A stretch of 64,000 nucleotides of DNA from Peromyscus leucopus (taxonomy: Eukaryota > Chordata > Mammalia > Rodentia > Cricetidae). Of this stretch, positions 34,735 through 46,481 are shown one piece after another (position 1 is the first letter of the stretch; each line of letters opens with the position of its first letter). Made by a program: the position numbers and the translations under genes. A model generated the notes under the pieces. It was not told the origin of the DNA, did not search any database, and saw only the letters and a program-made list of their open reading frames with translations. The DNA is taken from assembly GCF_004664715.2 (NCBI RefSeq), contig NC_051063.1:72340518-72404517 (forward strand), written 5' to 3'.

Positions 34735-34910
34735 TCCAGAGAGATGGCACAGAGACAAAGCCACTTGCTTTGTGGCCGTGGTCACTGGACTTTGATCCCT
34801 GGAACCCACATATAGGTGGAAGGGGAACACTAACCTCAAAACTGTCTTCTGTTCTCCACATGTGGGCTGCAGCACGCGTGTGCACACAAAAAATAAAATC
34901 AAATTTGAAA
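34735..34910 (+). mobile_element. B2/B3-family SINE, diverged
   Basis: CCAGAGAGATGGCACAGAGA, ACTTTGATCCCTGGAACCCA, CTGTCTTCTGTTCTCCACAT and an AAAAAATAAAATCAAA tail match a B3-type SINE in order. Confidence 0.7.
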
Positions 34911-35597
34911 GAGGCAATTGAGTCTAGAGAGGTGTCATGGCTTTAACGGCAGAAACTTGAGTATTTCTAAGGACCCACTCTTGGTATTTACTCAATGTAT
35001 TCATCTGTTGTTAGACCCTTCGATATCAACCCCACTGCCCTTGTAGGCAGACACCAAGAGGGAAGACCCATGGAGTTCATGGGGAGGGGGTGGGGAGGAC
35101 CAGGTGACAAGAAGAGGTGCTGGAGCCCTGGCTCCATGCAGAAAGCTCAGGGACCACCCCCAACAACGTCTGTGCACAGCAGACCGTGGCGTCTGGCTGC
35201 TTGGAGGGGCTTGCAATGAACTTGGCTGGAGCCCTGTCACCCAGCCTGGGCTCTGCCCACTTGCTCACTAGTTTTCTCAGGGTTCCTCATATGCAACACA
35301 ATGCTGCGTTGTAGTCTGGTTTTCATTTAAGGCCCAAACAGCCCAGGATCCAGAAACCCAATATAGATCAAAAAGGCTTTTAATTTAGCAATTTCATATT
35401 TAAAAAAAAAAAAGAGTCTGGCTTCCTCCCTGGTTTTGTGTACAGCTGCCCTTCCCAGTCACCCTGCATTGTTATTGCAATCCTATCCCCCACTCTCTTG
35501 GTCTGAACTCTCAAACCAGGGTTTGCTGTGTTTTCAGAGGGTCAAGTTCTTCTGCAGAGAATGCAGGGATCTGACCTTGCCTGTGGGAGACACATAT

Positions 35598-35656
35598 TTT
35601 AAAAAACATTTAAAAAATTACGTTTACTTAATGTGTGTGCCCACATGTGTATGCAT

Positions 35657-35705
<49 letters not shown>

Positions 35706-35822
35706 AGAGTACAGCTTGCTAGAGTAGGTTCTCTCTTTCCACCATGTGGGTCCTGGCTCTTGAACCCAGGTTGTCAGGTGTGGTGGCAGGCACCTCTAGC
35801 CACTGAGTGGTGTCATCAGCCA
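35598..35822 (-). mobile_element. B3-family SINE with (CA)n
   Basis: An A/T-rich end, a (CA)n run (about 35659-35702), then TCTCTCTTTCCACCATGTGG, TCTTGAACCCAGGTTGTCAG and CACTGAGTGGTGTCATCAGC is the reverse complement of a B3 SINE. Confidence 0.75.
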
Positions 35823-35849
35823 GAAGAGCCCTCTTTACAGAGGTTACCA

Positions 35850-37110
35850 TCTTAGTCACCCGATTCAGTGACAACACATTTCCATTATGACTGCATGGTG
35901 CTCATCTCTTGTGAATGAATAAGGGCTTGTGGGAGGGGTTCCCTGTTAGGGCCCAGGGCCAGGAGCCCTGGGTCTCAGGAAGGCAGGAGTTAGGTCCCTA
36001 CAGACAGTAAGGGTTGATCAGGAGGAAGTCTTCTAGCACAAGCCACTACTCCCCTGATCAGAGGAGTCACCAGTGACCTCCTCTCAGCTGTGCCAAGGGA
36101 ACATTCATAGGCCACAGGGACTCCACTGGTTCGGCCCAAGTTACGCTCAGAAAGGAGCAAACCCAATCGAGATGACTGGTGTCTCTATCTAGTTCCCACA
36201 GAGGGTCCCTGGGCCAGACAGCACATTGGGGTTCCTCCCTGTGGCCCCTTCCACTCTCAGGAGTTCTTTCTCACGGTCCCTTCATAGTTATCTTCTTTCT
36301 GCTCACCCCTTAACCACATTTCTTTGTTCTTCTTGAGCCTGAGACAGTGACCTTGGAATTCACTGCCTTTGGCTTGCTTTGGTGACATCAGTCGTCTGTC
36401 ACTGGAGTTCCCCAAGTTCTCCAAGAGCTGAGGAAGAGCCTGTCCCTCTGAAAGCCTACATTGTGGAGACAGGAGGGGGCTGTTTTCCTTTCCTCCTTTA
36501 GCCCAGTAACATCTTCCTAAGTTGTGATCGTCTGGCAGGGTCAACCCTCAGGCCTGTACCTTACATGGTGACCACTCCTGTTGACCCTTGCCATCCCGGG
36601 CCACTCTCACGGTGAGTGCAGCTCACCAGCCAGCAATGAAAGAACAGCTCTCACCCCAAAGGGAATAAGAGATGCTTCATTCTTGAGCCAAATATGAATG
36701 ACCACGGCCCAGGAATATGGGGTCACGTCATCCCAAATGACATGCTCCAATGTGGAAACCGTTTCATGAAATTTTTATATTTATAGAAGAAAAGGAAATT
36801 ATAAAATCAAGTTATTTAAAAAATACATTGGTAGGAATGTTATGTAGGTGGGAAAATCTGCTATGGGTCTCAAATGTTGTTCTTAGCTTTTGGTTTGTGG
36901 AAAGCTAAGTTAATACATTCTAAAAGGCTTTACCTGATAATCAAATGGTTTTAGGTCAGAAAAAGAGATGGACAATGAATTAAGGGAATTGAAGATCATC
37001 CAAGATCATTTTGGCTTTGGATCTGCAGCATTCCAACTCTCCACAACCACAGCTTTCTAATCAGAAAGTTAATTGGACTTGTAGAATCTTTCACATAGAC
37101 TTGGGATATG
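35850..37110. other. Unique DNA, no gene recognised
   Basis: No interspersed repeat recognised. The AT-rich segment 36690-37080 contains GGGGTCACGTCATCCC (CRE-like half sites) and several AT-rich words and could be conserved noncoding DNA, which the sequence alone cannot show. Confidence 0.35.
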
Positions 37111-37122
37111 TGTAGGGTATGT

Positions 37123-37123
<1 letters not shown>

Positions 37124-37214
<91 letters not shown>
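37124..37214. repeat. (TG)n-(AG)n compound microsatellite
   Basis: About 18 TG units run directly into about 27 AG units. Confidence 0.95.
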
Positions 37215-37216
<2 letters not shown>

Positions 37217-37857
37217 TTTAGTTCGCATGGGCCAGGGGTAAGCAGGGAATGGTGGCCCAGGGAAGAGATGAGAGGTCTGAACAACATAGGGTTGAATGTT
37301 CATTGAACATTTTCAACGATAATCCACCATCATTCTACCCTATGAAGACCCTGGTTCTAAGATCTACCTATCGGTCTCAGACCTCTACTTCCAGCCTCAG
37401 TTTCCCTCTAGCTGAACTCATGGTCCCATTTCTGGCTTCAACATCTGTTCTTCTCCTTTTCACACTAGGGACAAGACCTTCCTGGGTGACCTCACAGGGC
37501 AGTCATGACACAGGGTTATCAGCTCTTTCATGATCACATCCGCAGCAGGCCTGGAGGGGTGTGGAGGACTGGTGTAGGGTGAGATGGACTAGCAGGACTC
37601 CAGGCTCAACTGATCACCATTGCTGAAGAGGGAGGTGAGCAGAGTTCCAGGGAGGAGGACCATCTTCACAGGCATGGATGGGAAGGTCAGTGGTTGGACA
37701 GAACGTATCTAGGTGGCGACTGGTGGAGGAGGGGAGCGTGGCTTGTACAGCTCATCTCCTCCCTGAGAGTTTCCGCACAGTGGCTGATGGTGGAGAGACA
37801 TTTTCTTCAGAGGCAAAGGCACTGGTAGAGTTCCCATGACTCTGTGAATAACACCTC

Positions 37858-38060
37858 ACCCGTGCTTCTGTAAGCAACCTAAGGAAACCCATTGGCTCAC
37901 ACCCATGAAAAAACTTGAAAGTAGAAAGGGGGGAACCAGTGGAGTGGGATGGGGACAGGAGAGGATAATGGGGTGAGTGTGATCAAAATATATTATATAC
38001 ATATATGAAAGTGTCATAATGAAACCCATCATTGTTCTAATTAATATGCTAATGAAAACA
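37858..38060 (+). mobile_element. L1 3' UTR fragment
   Basis: CATGAAAAAACTTGAAAGTA, GGGGGGAACCAGTGGAGTGG, GATCAAAATATATTATATAC and GTCATAATGAAACCCATCAT are in the order of a rodent L1 3' end. Confidence 0.75.
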
Positions 38061-38069
38061 TTTAAAGAG

Positions 38070-38990
38070 ATGGTGACAGGTACAGCCAGAGATATTGGGA
38101 GCCAGAGAGGTTGGTTGTCTTTCCGCGTTAGGTTCAGGGGTGTGAGACAGATATGCAGGTACAGATGCACGATACCATTCAAGGATGCCACAAGACTTGT
38201 GTGGACACAGCTTGAATCATTCAGCAGGATGATCGAGCTCCATATAGAAAATGAACCTTACCCCGAGGGCAGTGGGACATTTTCCAAGGATTTTAAGTTC
38301 AGTAAGGATGCCAAGGTTATAATAATGGTAGATTTAAAAAGTCAAGCTGTAGAGAAAGGGTCAGAGGAGGAAAGAGCAGAGGCAGGATTAGAGGACTCCT
38401 GGGAATCTAGGGGAAGCATGGCCAGGGCTTCTCTGAGTCAGTGCCAGACACAAAGGCAGAAAGAAGACATGTCGATGGGGTCAGGGCAGACTCTGCAGTG
38501 TTTGGAGTCTGACAGCCGTGGACCCGCCATGGCATGGAGAAAGTGTCAGCCTACGTGCCTTCCATGAAGAACGGGCTCTGAAACCAGCTTCCCTCTGCTA
38601 TTGCCTAGGCTACAGACTTTCTAGGGTTTTCTTCCTCCACAGTTTGAATGATGCTTGAAAAATCATCTTACTTGTTGCTGATAAGGTGCCTTCTCTAGGG
38701 TAATTCCTCGTTTCTGTATCTCATCCACTCTGGCCTTCAATACCCAAAGAACTGGGTTTGACTCTCGCCACCCACACAGCAGCTCAGTTCTGGAGAAGCA
38801 GAAAACGTGGATGCAGGAGATGGGAAAGGGTTTGTGTCTGAAGTACCTAGGGCCATGCCTGCCTGCCGCCTGCCCTCAGCTCATCTATGGGACTAAGCCG
38901 GGCAAGGTCGTCTTGGCTCTGCAAGGCAGCATCATCAGTTTGGTAGTTCATCTCCCAAGCACCCTGCCCTCCTTGTCCTGAGCACAGTAT
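38070..38990. other. Unique DNA, no gene recognised
   Basis: A 182-codon forward frame starts inside the L1 tail (38019) and ends at 38567. Its second half is low-information Glu/Ser-rich text, and I do not treat it as a gene. GGGTTTGACTCTCGCCACCC near 38752 may be a scrap of a B2/B3 SINE. Confidence 0.4.
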
Positions 38991-39000
38991 TTCAGAAGTA

Positions 39001-39006
39001 CACACA

Positions 39007-39050
<44 letters not shown>

Positions 39051-39052
39051 TG
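39001..39052. repeat. (CACG)n microsatellite
   Basis: About 11 CACG units after a short CA run. The CpG-bearing unit is unusual next to the many GT/CA and GA runs elsewhere in the window. Confidence 0.9.
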
Positions 39053-39072
39053 CATACTTATGTTCTTCACCA

Positions 39073-39080
39073 TGACGTCA
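39073..39080. promoter_or_regulatory. Perfect palindromic CRE motif TGACGTCA
   Basis: The octamer TGACGTCA is the full CREB/ATF consensus. One such site is not rare in 64 kb and no promoter is visible beside it, so function is conjecture. Confidence 0.2.
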
Positions 39081-39099
39081 GAACCTAATTGAATAACAA

Positions 39100-40060
39100 T
39101 AAATTCACAAGCTATTATTGGCTACAATTTACCAAGCAGGCCTGATTTCCCTTGATAGCTGGCTGTGGGCAGACACAGGCTCTTTGATTTCAATCTCAAC
39201 TACTAATAGTAACTCTCAGATAATACATTCCACATCGTATCTTTCAGTATGTATATATGTGGGTTCATAATGGCTTCTGTGGGGTGAAAGAGACCACATC
39301 AGAGTTCAAGGGATTTAAAGAGGCCTCACTGGGGGCAGAGACAGAGAGTTGAAGCGTCATTTGCTGGCGGTTAGGTTAAGATATCAAATGGCTCCCACAG
39401 ACCACAGGATAGATGTCGATGCAGATATAGCAGATGCTCAGGGGCAAAGACACTATTGGCTTGTGAGCAGCAGTGAATGGACCCTTGAACATGTATAAGG
39501 CATAGCTCTTTAAGGGATACCCTTAAGGGCCTGAAGTCACCACCCTTGTGTTTTCAGATCTCCTAAGGCAGTGTGTGGTGGGCTCTCCAGAGTTATCACT
39601 GTAGATGCGTCATCGCAGCCCCAAGCCCACGGGCATGGTCTTGGGAAGAAAAGACCACGAGCCTGGGTCTCGGGAAGAAAAGACCGCCTCTCCTGGGATT
39701 TCTGGAGGAGTCATCAAAGGGAGAAAACAGTCTTCATAGGAGAGGGAAAGGGTTACATTCCCGGCCTTGCCAGAGGCTGATGATGCACTTGAAGTTGAGG
39801 GTGAGGAGGCAGAGTGCAGCCCGGGGAGTTTCTTAAGGACACATTGAGCTCCCTTTGATGCTAGGCAATGTTTTTCACTTAACACTTTAATCATCTGGCA
39901 GAGACACAGAGGCAAACTTTCACAGAAAGAGTCCCATTGCTTGGAATAAGAGGCTGAGCTGCCCACAGCTCTGGCGAGCTGGCTTCTTTGGGACAGCCAG
40001 GGCCCCTTCTCCTGCTCTTGCTCTGTGGAGACCACGCTCTGCTCCAGGATGCCTGAGAAC
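39100..40060. other. Unique DNA, no gene recognised
   Basis: No definite repeat or exon. CAATAAATTCACAAGCTATT at about 39096 is faintly MIR-like but too short to call. Confidence 0.35.
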
Positions 40061-40072
40061 ATCTTTTTAATG

Positions 40073-40073
<1 letters not shown>

Positions 40074-40118
<45 letters not shown>
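40074..40118. repeat. (GT)n microsatellite
   Basis: Pure GT run of about 22 units adjoining the 3' side of an ID element. Confidence 0.95.
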
Positions 40119-40120
<2 letters not shown>

Positions 40121-40188
40121 ATGCTGGGGATCAAACTCAGGACCCTGCATGTGCTGGGCAAGTGCCCTTCTACTGAGCCCCAGCCGAG
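40119..40188 (-). mobile_element. ID SINE
   Basis: ATGCTGGGGATCAAACTCAG, CTGCATGTGCTGGGCAAGTG and CTTCTACTGAGCCCCAGCC form a reverse-complement ID element. The adjacent GT run replaces its A-rich tail. Confidence 0.75.
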
Positions 40189-40433
40189 CATCTCAGAAGA
40201 GCAGGATGTGCAGTGTCTCTCCCCTCTGGGAACAGAAGGTTAGGCTCGCAGTTGGGATTCTGCATGTTGTCCAGAGGGCAGTACAGGTTAAAGGAAATTC
40301 CACAAATTGCTCTAAGGAGCCACCCTCAGCCTTTCCCTGCCCCATCTGGAAATTCCATCCCAGGGCAAAGCGTCCACGTGGGAGCCTGGGGGAAAGGAGG
40401 AGGAGGGGGCACTTTGCTGATGTCTAGTCACTT

Positions 40434-40470
40434 CGGGGGCAGGGCGGGCGGGCGGGTGGGCAGGCGGGGA
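40434..40470 (+). other. Potential G-quadruplex cluster
   Basis: Successive G-tracts GGGGG, GGG, GGG, GGG, GGG, GGG with 1-2 base loops, then more G-tracts. This satisfies the usual four-tract G-quadruplex rule several times over. Confidence 0.6.
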
Positions 40471-40789
40471 TGGAGAGTCAACGTCCTCAGTTCCTGAAAA
40501 GGCTAGGGTCTCATACCTGCTTAAAGACCCACAGAGAAGCAAGTATGTGTCTGAGCTGGAAGTAGTGTTTTGAGTCTTCAGCTAATGGAGGTTGGTCAAA
40601 TCCTGTGTAGCATTTTGAGAGCCTACAGGAGACCTCCTTTGCTGCTCCGCCAGAGGAGCAAGTGTGCACCTGTTGGCAGGTAGCATCATCCACTAAGTAC
40701 CCGGTGCAGCTTTTAGCATGCTCCCACTGTTCCCAGGTAACCCCACCAACTCAGCAGGTGCATACAATTGTTCTCCTTTGGGAGACTAT

Positions 40790-41195
40790 CTTGGTTAGGG
40801 TTACTATTGCTGTGATAAAACGTCATGACCAAAAGCAACTTGGAGAGGAAAAGGTTTATTTGGCTTCCCTTTCACTTCACTGTTGATCACTGAAGGAACT
40901 CAAGCAGGCTAGGAACCTGGAGGCAGGAGCTGATGCAGAGGCCATGGAGGATGCTGCTTACTGGCTTGCTCCTCTTGGCTTGCTCAGCCTGCTTTCTGGT
41001 AGAACCCAGGACTACCAGCCCAAGGGTGGTCCTACCCACAAAGGACTGGGCTCTCTCACATCAATGACCAATTGAGAATATGTTATAGACTTGCCTCCAG
41101 CCAGATCTTATGGAGACAAATTCTCAGCTGAGGTTCCCTCCTCTCAGATACCTCTAGCCTGTATCAAGCTGGCATAAAACTATCTAGCATAGGGA
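40790..41195 (-). mobile_element. Rodent medium-reiteration repeat (URR1-like)
   Basis: Reverse complement of the 23218 copy: TTACTATTGCTGTGATAAAA, AACCTGGAGGCAGGAGCTGA, GAGGATGCTGCTTACTGGCT, CTTGCTCAGCCTGCTTTCTG and AGATCTTATGGAGACAAATT. Nearly complete. Confidence 0.7.
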
Positions 41196-41199
41196 CTGA

Positions 41200-42600
41200 G
41201 TGAACTGAGTTAGAAAGTTCCTGTCATGTAGCACCAGGGAAAGAGCTGGGTGTGTATGCTTAAGGCCTTGGCATTACCCTGTAGAGTCTGTGACATTTCA
41301 ACTTTGCAAAGATCCTGTCTAGGATGCCTTCCAGGCAGAAGCAGCAGCCACTGTTTTGGACAGGAAAGACCTTCCCTACCTCAACTCTGGAAACAAGCAT
41401 GGCTTTTCCTAGTGCCCGTTGAATACATCTTTTTCTCCTGGGCAGGGGGTGCTCAGCCTCCATCTGGGAAGTGGATTGGGAGGGTCCCATTCCTGCAGGC
41501 AACCATGCTGTACTTCTCCATGCAAAGTATCTCACTTCAACCTCAGCTCTGGCCCTCTGCTCATCAAGCACATTGGCCTTAGCCATTTGGCATGCTGGGA
41601 CTCAATTGTACTTCCAGCAGGGCTATTTTTATGGCCCTGACTGGTCTCTTTCAGATCTAGTCTTATTGCTCTGCACATCAGCATTTGAAATGCAGCCCTT
41701 GGTTGGGCTTTCAAATGGCCACCAAGATTTGCCTCTTGCTAATCATTCATGTCCCATGAAGCAGGCAAATGCCTTCTGAGATGTTATTTGAGGCTCCAGA
41801 TATTCTATTGGGCCAGTGTTGCTCTGCCAATGTTGTTTATGACCACATACTGCAATATCATGAATAGACGCGTGTGTCCAAGTGTGCAGTTTTGAAGTCT
41901 TTGTTAGAAGATGGCACTGTAGAAATAAAACCGTGACTGTCACAGCATGTGAAATGAAGACATATCAAATTTATTTAATTCATCATGTAATGAAAAACAG
42001 GTAATTCGAACAACATATACATTCTGAGATGCAGACGTGGGTTTAGATGCAGATGCAGGCAAGCAGGGGTCCTGAAGGGAACTTAGAAACGGTGAGGAGG
42101 CCAGTTGTCTCAGGTTTATTTGACCGTCTTTGGCGGGAACCATCTGCAGGGATACGTTTTCACAGTTGTAGAACCACAGACCGTGAAAGGATCAAGCTCC
42201 TACAGACTGGCTTAGTTCGCAGGGGTGCAACAGTCAGGGGAACAGGGGTTTTCTGCTAATTTTCTATTTTTTCACATTTTTCACCTGACACCTTCTCAAT
42301 GACTCAGGCGTGTTTGCACAGGTAAAGCATTTGTCGGACTGTGCTTGGATACCTGAGGTGAGGCTCTGGGCAAGCAGGTGGCTGACCCCAGGCAAGGGGG
42401 TGGGAGGGGGGGGCGGGAACCAGGCTTTCGGTCCAGACTATGGTTTTAAGTTCATCTCAGTTCCTCAGAGGAAGGGGAGATGGGGAAGCAGGCAGCTGGG
42501 GGCTCTGCAGAGCAGCAGTCTGCCTCAGATCCAAACTGTCTTTCCTTTTCCCTATGAGAATTTCGCTGTGTGTCCCCCATATGCTCATGGTGAGTCAAAT
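41200..42600. other. Unique DNA, no gene recognised
   Basis: No repeat recognised. An AATAAA occurs at about 41922 after 700 bp of mixed-composition DNA, but there is no coding frame or other sign of a transcript end. G-rich 42396-42418 has several G-tracts. Confidence 0.35.
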
Positions 42601-42624
42601 GAACAACAGTTCATTTAAATGACT

Positions 42625-43005
42625 CACTGGGGTAGGACAGATTGTGTGTCCCCAAAGATAAGGTGATCCTGACCCCAAGCACCTCAGAATATGGCCTTCT
42701 TTGAAATAAGGTGGTTGCAGATGTGATTAGTTGGAACAGGCAGCGAGAGGAGAGAGAAGGCCATGTGCCAACAGAATAGAGATTGAGGGCTGCTGCTGCC
42801 GAGGGACAGCTGGGTAACTGATGGCAAGGCACCGGGATGGAAGAGACTCCGAGGGACCCTCCCCCAGAGCCTCTGGAGGGAAGGAACACAGCCCTGCTGA
42901 TACCTTGGTTTTGAACTTCTAGCCCTCAGAACTGTGAGGTAATAGATTTTAGTCCCCTAGTTGGCAACACTTTGCCACAGAGGCCCGAAGAAACTACTGT
43001 AGTTA
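42625..43005 (+). mobile_element. MLT1-like MaLR LTR
   Basis: ATTGTGTGTCCCCAAAGATA, CTCAGAATATGGCCTTCTTT, GCAGATGTGATTAGTTGGAA, ACACAGCCCTGCTGATACCT and CCTCAGAACTGTGAGGTAAT are the MLT1 landmarks in order, with moderate divergence. Confidence 0.8.
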
Positions 43006-43009
43006 CCAT

Positions 43010-44070
43010 GGGCACCATGGTTGTTCTGGGAAGATATCCTGTAGCTTTGAGGACCTCACTGTTATTATGAGGGAATCTTAGCTTAATCTGGCATATTGGT
43101 GGCATGTGCTATTTTTTTTCCCCTTCAAAAGTTGATTGCAGCCTTACATGCCAGAAGTTGAAAGGGAAAAAGTTATTGGCATGCATGATGGACACTCAGA
43201 ACTTGGGAATGAGGGACAAGGGCAACTCACTGAAAACTCTGGTCAAACCAACACCGAGTGTGGATGGGGAAGTGATGGATAACTCTGGACAAACCCTAGC
43301 CAGGTCAGTTTCCTCAGTAGATCCCAGAATACCATTGACAGCAAGGCAGAGGCTCAGCAGACATGGGATAGTTGAAGAAGGTCCATGGGCATGCGTAGGA
43401 GAGCACATGTCAGGGTCGGTGGGACTTTAGGCTTCAGACTCAGTGTCCTGTCTTTGTAGAAGGTGGATCTGGCCCTCCCAGAGCAAGCTGGGAGCAGACA
43501 GCATGGGAGGATTTGGGATCCACTGTGGAACCTTAATCACCAGGCCATGTGGTAGAGTCTAGTGGTACTCCTAAGGTATCTCAGTGACCAGGTGGTGCCA
43601 CCAGAATCTCATCTTGAGTCTGTAAGCTTCATGTCTACACCTATGTCCCTTCAGCCAGCCTTGCCAATGTGGAAGAAAAGAGAATGCTGATCCCTTGCCC
43701 ATGGTCTCTTAGAGCCCTCATGGTTCACCAGCTACATGACCCTTGGATGTGGGCCAGCTTCCCAGGTGGCACTGAGCAGGCACACTTGGAGCACCAAGGC
43801 TTAGGAACAGGGGGGATTCACTGGACATCTTACTGCATTGGACTTGTGTGTTTACCTGCATCTTGTACGTTGAGTTACATACATGTCTGCCTGTCTGTAC
43901 TTGATGGAGTCCTAGCCAGGCTGATTCTCCTGTGATGGAGCCTGCCCGACCCTTACTTCTGATCCAGGTGCCACACTGCACACATTGCATGATGAATCTC
44001 CCACAACGCTGGATATTGGCGTACGCGTCTTTCCCACCCCTTCATTGGTGGGCATGCCTTTCCCATCCCT
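43010..44070. other. Unique DNA, no gene recognised
   Basis: No repeat or exon recognised. Confidence 0.35.
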
Positions 44071-44079
44071 TCTAGGTAC

Positions 44080-44208
44080 CTGGAAGATGAGGACACTGAG
44101 GCTGAGACAGCTCCATACTGGTCCAGGGCCACCACTTCAAAATAAGTTGCAGGGATGCAATTGGAACCCAGGTCTGCATGACTCTGAAGCTGGGCTCCTT
44201 CAATACCA
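44080..44208 (-). mobile_element. MIR SINE fragment
   Basis: GAAGATGAGGACACTGAGGC, CCAGGGCCACCACTTCAAAA, GGAACCCAGGTCTGCATGAC and CTCTGAAGCTGGGCTCCTTC read as a clear reverse-complement MIR core. Confidence 0.8.
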
Positions 44209-44214
44209 CTTTGC

Positions 44215-45360
44215 TGAAAACACACACTTTTACCTAGAAGACTGAAACCCACCAGGGCCCCTAGAGAGGCACCTTTGTACCCATCTGCCCTTTGTCTGTT
44301 GGACAGTGTCCTAGGCTGCCTTTTTTTGGTTTTGCTTAACTATGCTAAATGTGTTTCTAACCTTTTCCAAGCAGACCCAGGTAGAAAACATTACCATGGC
44401 AACCCTTGCTACAGCTTCAGGAAAAAATGATATCTTGGATCCCAACACTGAGTGCTCTGTGGGTCTGAGGGACAGGTTTAATTGGCACTGTTCCTGGTTG
44501 GCTCAGTGGATACCCTTCTTGGCTTTGTATCCCTGACATGGTATCCAGGAGACTGGGAAACATGATGTGTTTGCTGCTGAAGCACAGAGGTGCCTGGCTG
44601 TGCCCTTGGCATGGACTCCTTTGTCTGATCGGGGGGTGGCTTGACATGCCTGGAACTCTGGCAGGGCTATAAGAGCATCTGGGCTGAGGTCCACCTGTGT
44701 CCTTGGATTACCTGTGTCCCTCAGGGAGGGTCAACTGGACTTCAGGCCACTTGCATCCTCAGATGAGGACCGTCTATTGCTTCCACCACACATTCCATAT
44801 GGAGAACCTACTGCCCCTGAGCAACTGGAGAATATAGAGCAGCTTCAGCTTTCTGGGTGGTTATGGCAGGTGTGGCTACCTACCTCCTGTCCTTCCTTGC
44901 TGAAGGTATCACTGGTGTGTACTTTCCTTCTCAGGGTCCCTTGCAGCTCCAGGTGGTCCCATGATGCACTGGCCAATGGGAGGGAGGGATATCTTGGGAC
45001 AATTTCGGAGGAAATTGTCCCTTTCCTTTAAGCAGGAAGATCCACTTTTCACCCTTGTGAGGGAGCCCATGTGTTCCTTGGGGCATCTTCTGACAGAGAG
45101 CATAGATGATGCTGATGTAGGCTGATGTGGCAGGGTTGCCCAAGCCTCAGAGCTTGTGCCCCTCTATACCCCTTGTTGTGTGACATCTGGGGTCCCCGGG
45201 GCCCCCTGTTGCTCAAGGCCCTTGTTGCACAGGGTGTGATACCCGGCAACAATTTGGTTCACCTGGAAATTCTTGAGAACTGCAGGCTCAGCCCTCTGCC
45301 CTGCAGACGCATTCCTCTTAACAAGATTCCCTGGGTGATGGGTAGGAAAGAAGTGCTGGC
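44215..45360. other. Unique DNA, no gene recognised
   Basis: No repeat or exon recognised. Confidence 0.35.
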
Positions 45361-45369
45361 CGTTGAAAG

Positions 45370-45625
45370 AGAGGAGAGAGAGGAAAAACAGACAGACAGA
45401 GGCAGAGAGACAGAGAGAGGGAGGAAGATGGAGAGAGACAGAGACACAGAGGTAGATAGAGGTTAGAGAGAGAGACAGAGAGACAGAGACACAGAAACTG
45501 ATGAGATATAAACACAGAGAGACGGAGAAACAGAGACACAGAGAAACAGACACTGATGAGATAGAGATACACAAACAGAGCCATGGAGAAACAGTGAAAC
45601 AGAGAGACAAAGAAAAAGTCAGATG
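45370..45625. repeat. GAGACA-rich purine/CA tandem tract
   Basis: Irregular repeats of GAGAGACAGAGACA with two copies of ACTGATGAGATA embedded (about 45498 and 45552). It directly precedes the L1 3' UTR and may have expanded from within it. Confidence 0.8.
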
Positions 45626-45765
45626 CTTGGATTTCCCTGGGAAGAGGAAATAGAAGAGATCTCCTAGGTGTGAGGGGGTGGGGGTGGGGATACAGGGATC
45701 AGATTGGGTGCATCGGGGGCAGGATGGACTGGGATAGTAATGAAAGAGGTACCTTGAGAGGGGGC
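45625..45765 (+). mobile_element. L1 3' UTR, part 1 (split by LTR)
   Basis: GATTTCCCTGGGAAGAGGAA, then GTGGGGATACAGGGATCAGA and a G-rich end match a rodent L1 3' region. The element is interrupted at 45765 by a solo LTR and resumes at 46176. Confidence 0.7.
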
Positions 45766-46175
45766 TGCTGTGGGATGTCTTTCTGTACACCGTGAATATG
45801 TGTTGCTCTGATTGACTGATAAAGCTGCATTGGCCTATGGCAGGGCAGAATAAGCTTAGGCAGTACATTCAAACTGAAGATGAAATGAAGAAGGGTGGAG
45901 TCAGAGGAGACGTCATCCTGCTGCCCAAGGAGCAACAAGATGCCTGCAGACCAGTAATGCCGTGGCCACGGCCATGTGGCAACATATATTAACAGAAATG
46001 GCTTGAGTTAAGTTATAAGAGCTAGCTAGCAAGAAGCCTGACTCATGGGCCATACAATTTGTGAGTAATATAAGCCTCTGTGTGTTTACTTGGGACCAAG
46101 TGACTGCTGGATGTGGGTAGGAGAGATTCATCCAGACCACAGAGCTAGGCAGGACCAGAGAAACTTCTGGCTACA
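45766..46175 (+). mobile_element. Solo ERV LTR, TGCTGTGGGATG family
   Basis: A 410-bp unit from TGCTGTGGGATGTC to CTTCTGGCTACA. GGGGGC precedes it (45760-45765) and is repeated exactly after it (46176-46181). Inside are CTGATTGACTGATAAAGCTG and CATTGGCCTATGGCAGGGCA, shared with the LTR at 58469-58848. TG...CA ends plus a 6-bp duplication indicate an ERVK-like solo LTR left by LTR-LTR recombination. No internal genes remain. Confidence 0.9.
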
Positions 46176-46435
46176 GGGGGCATTTGGGGGTTAGGGAGAA
46201 ATTTGGTGCCAGGGCAACTCCCAGGAATCCACAGGGATGACTCCTAGCAATTAGTGGAGAGGGTGCCTGAATTGACCATCTACTGTAATCAGATTGGTGA
46301 CTACCCTAATTGTCATCAGAGAACCTTCATACAGTAACTGATGGAAGCAGATGCAGAGATCCACAGCCAAGCATTGGACCAGCAGTGAGAGTCCTGCTGA
46401 AGAGAGAGAAGAAGGAATATATGAGCCAGGGAGTC

Positions 46436-46481
<46 letters not shown>

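Noticed and set aside
38019..38567. 182-codon plus-strand frame
   Set aside because: Begins in an L1 3' UTR and has a low-information C-terminal half.
41900..41945. Gene 3' end at AATAAA near 41922
   Set aside because: A single hexamer without a coding frame, exon or GT-rich downstream element is not evidence.
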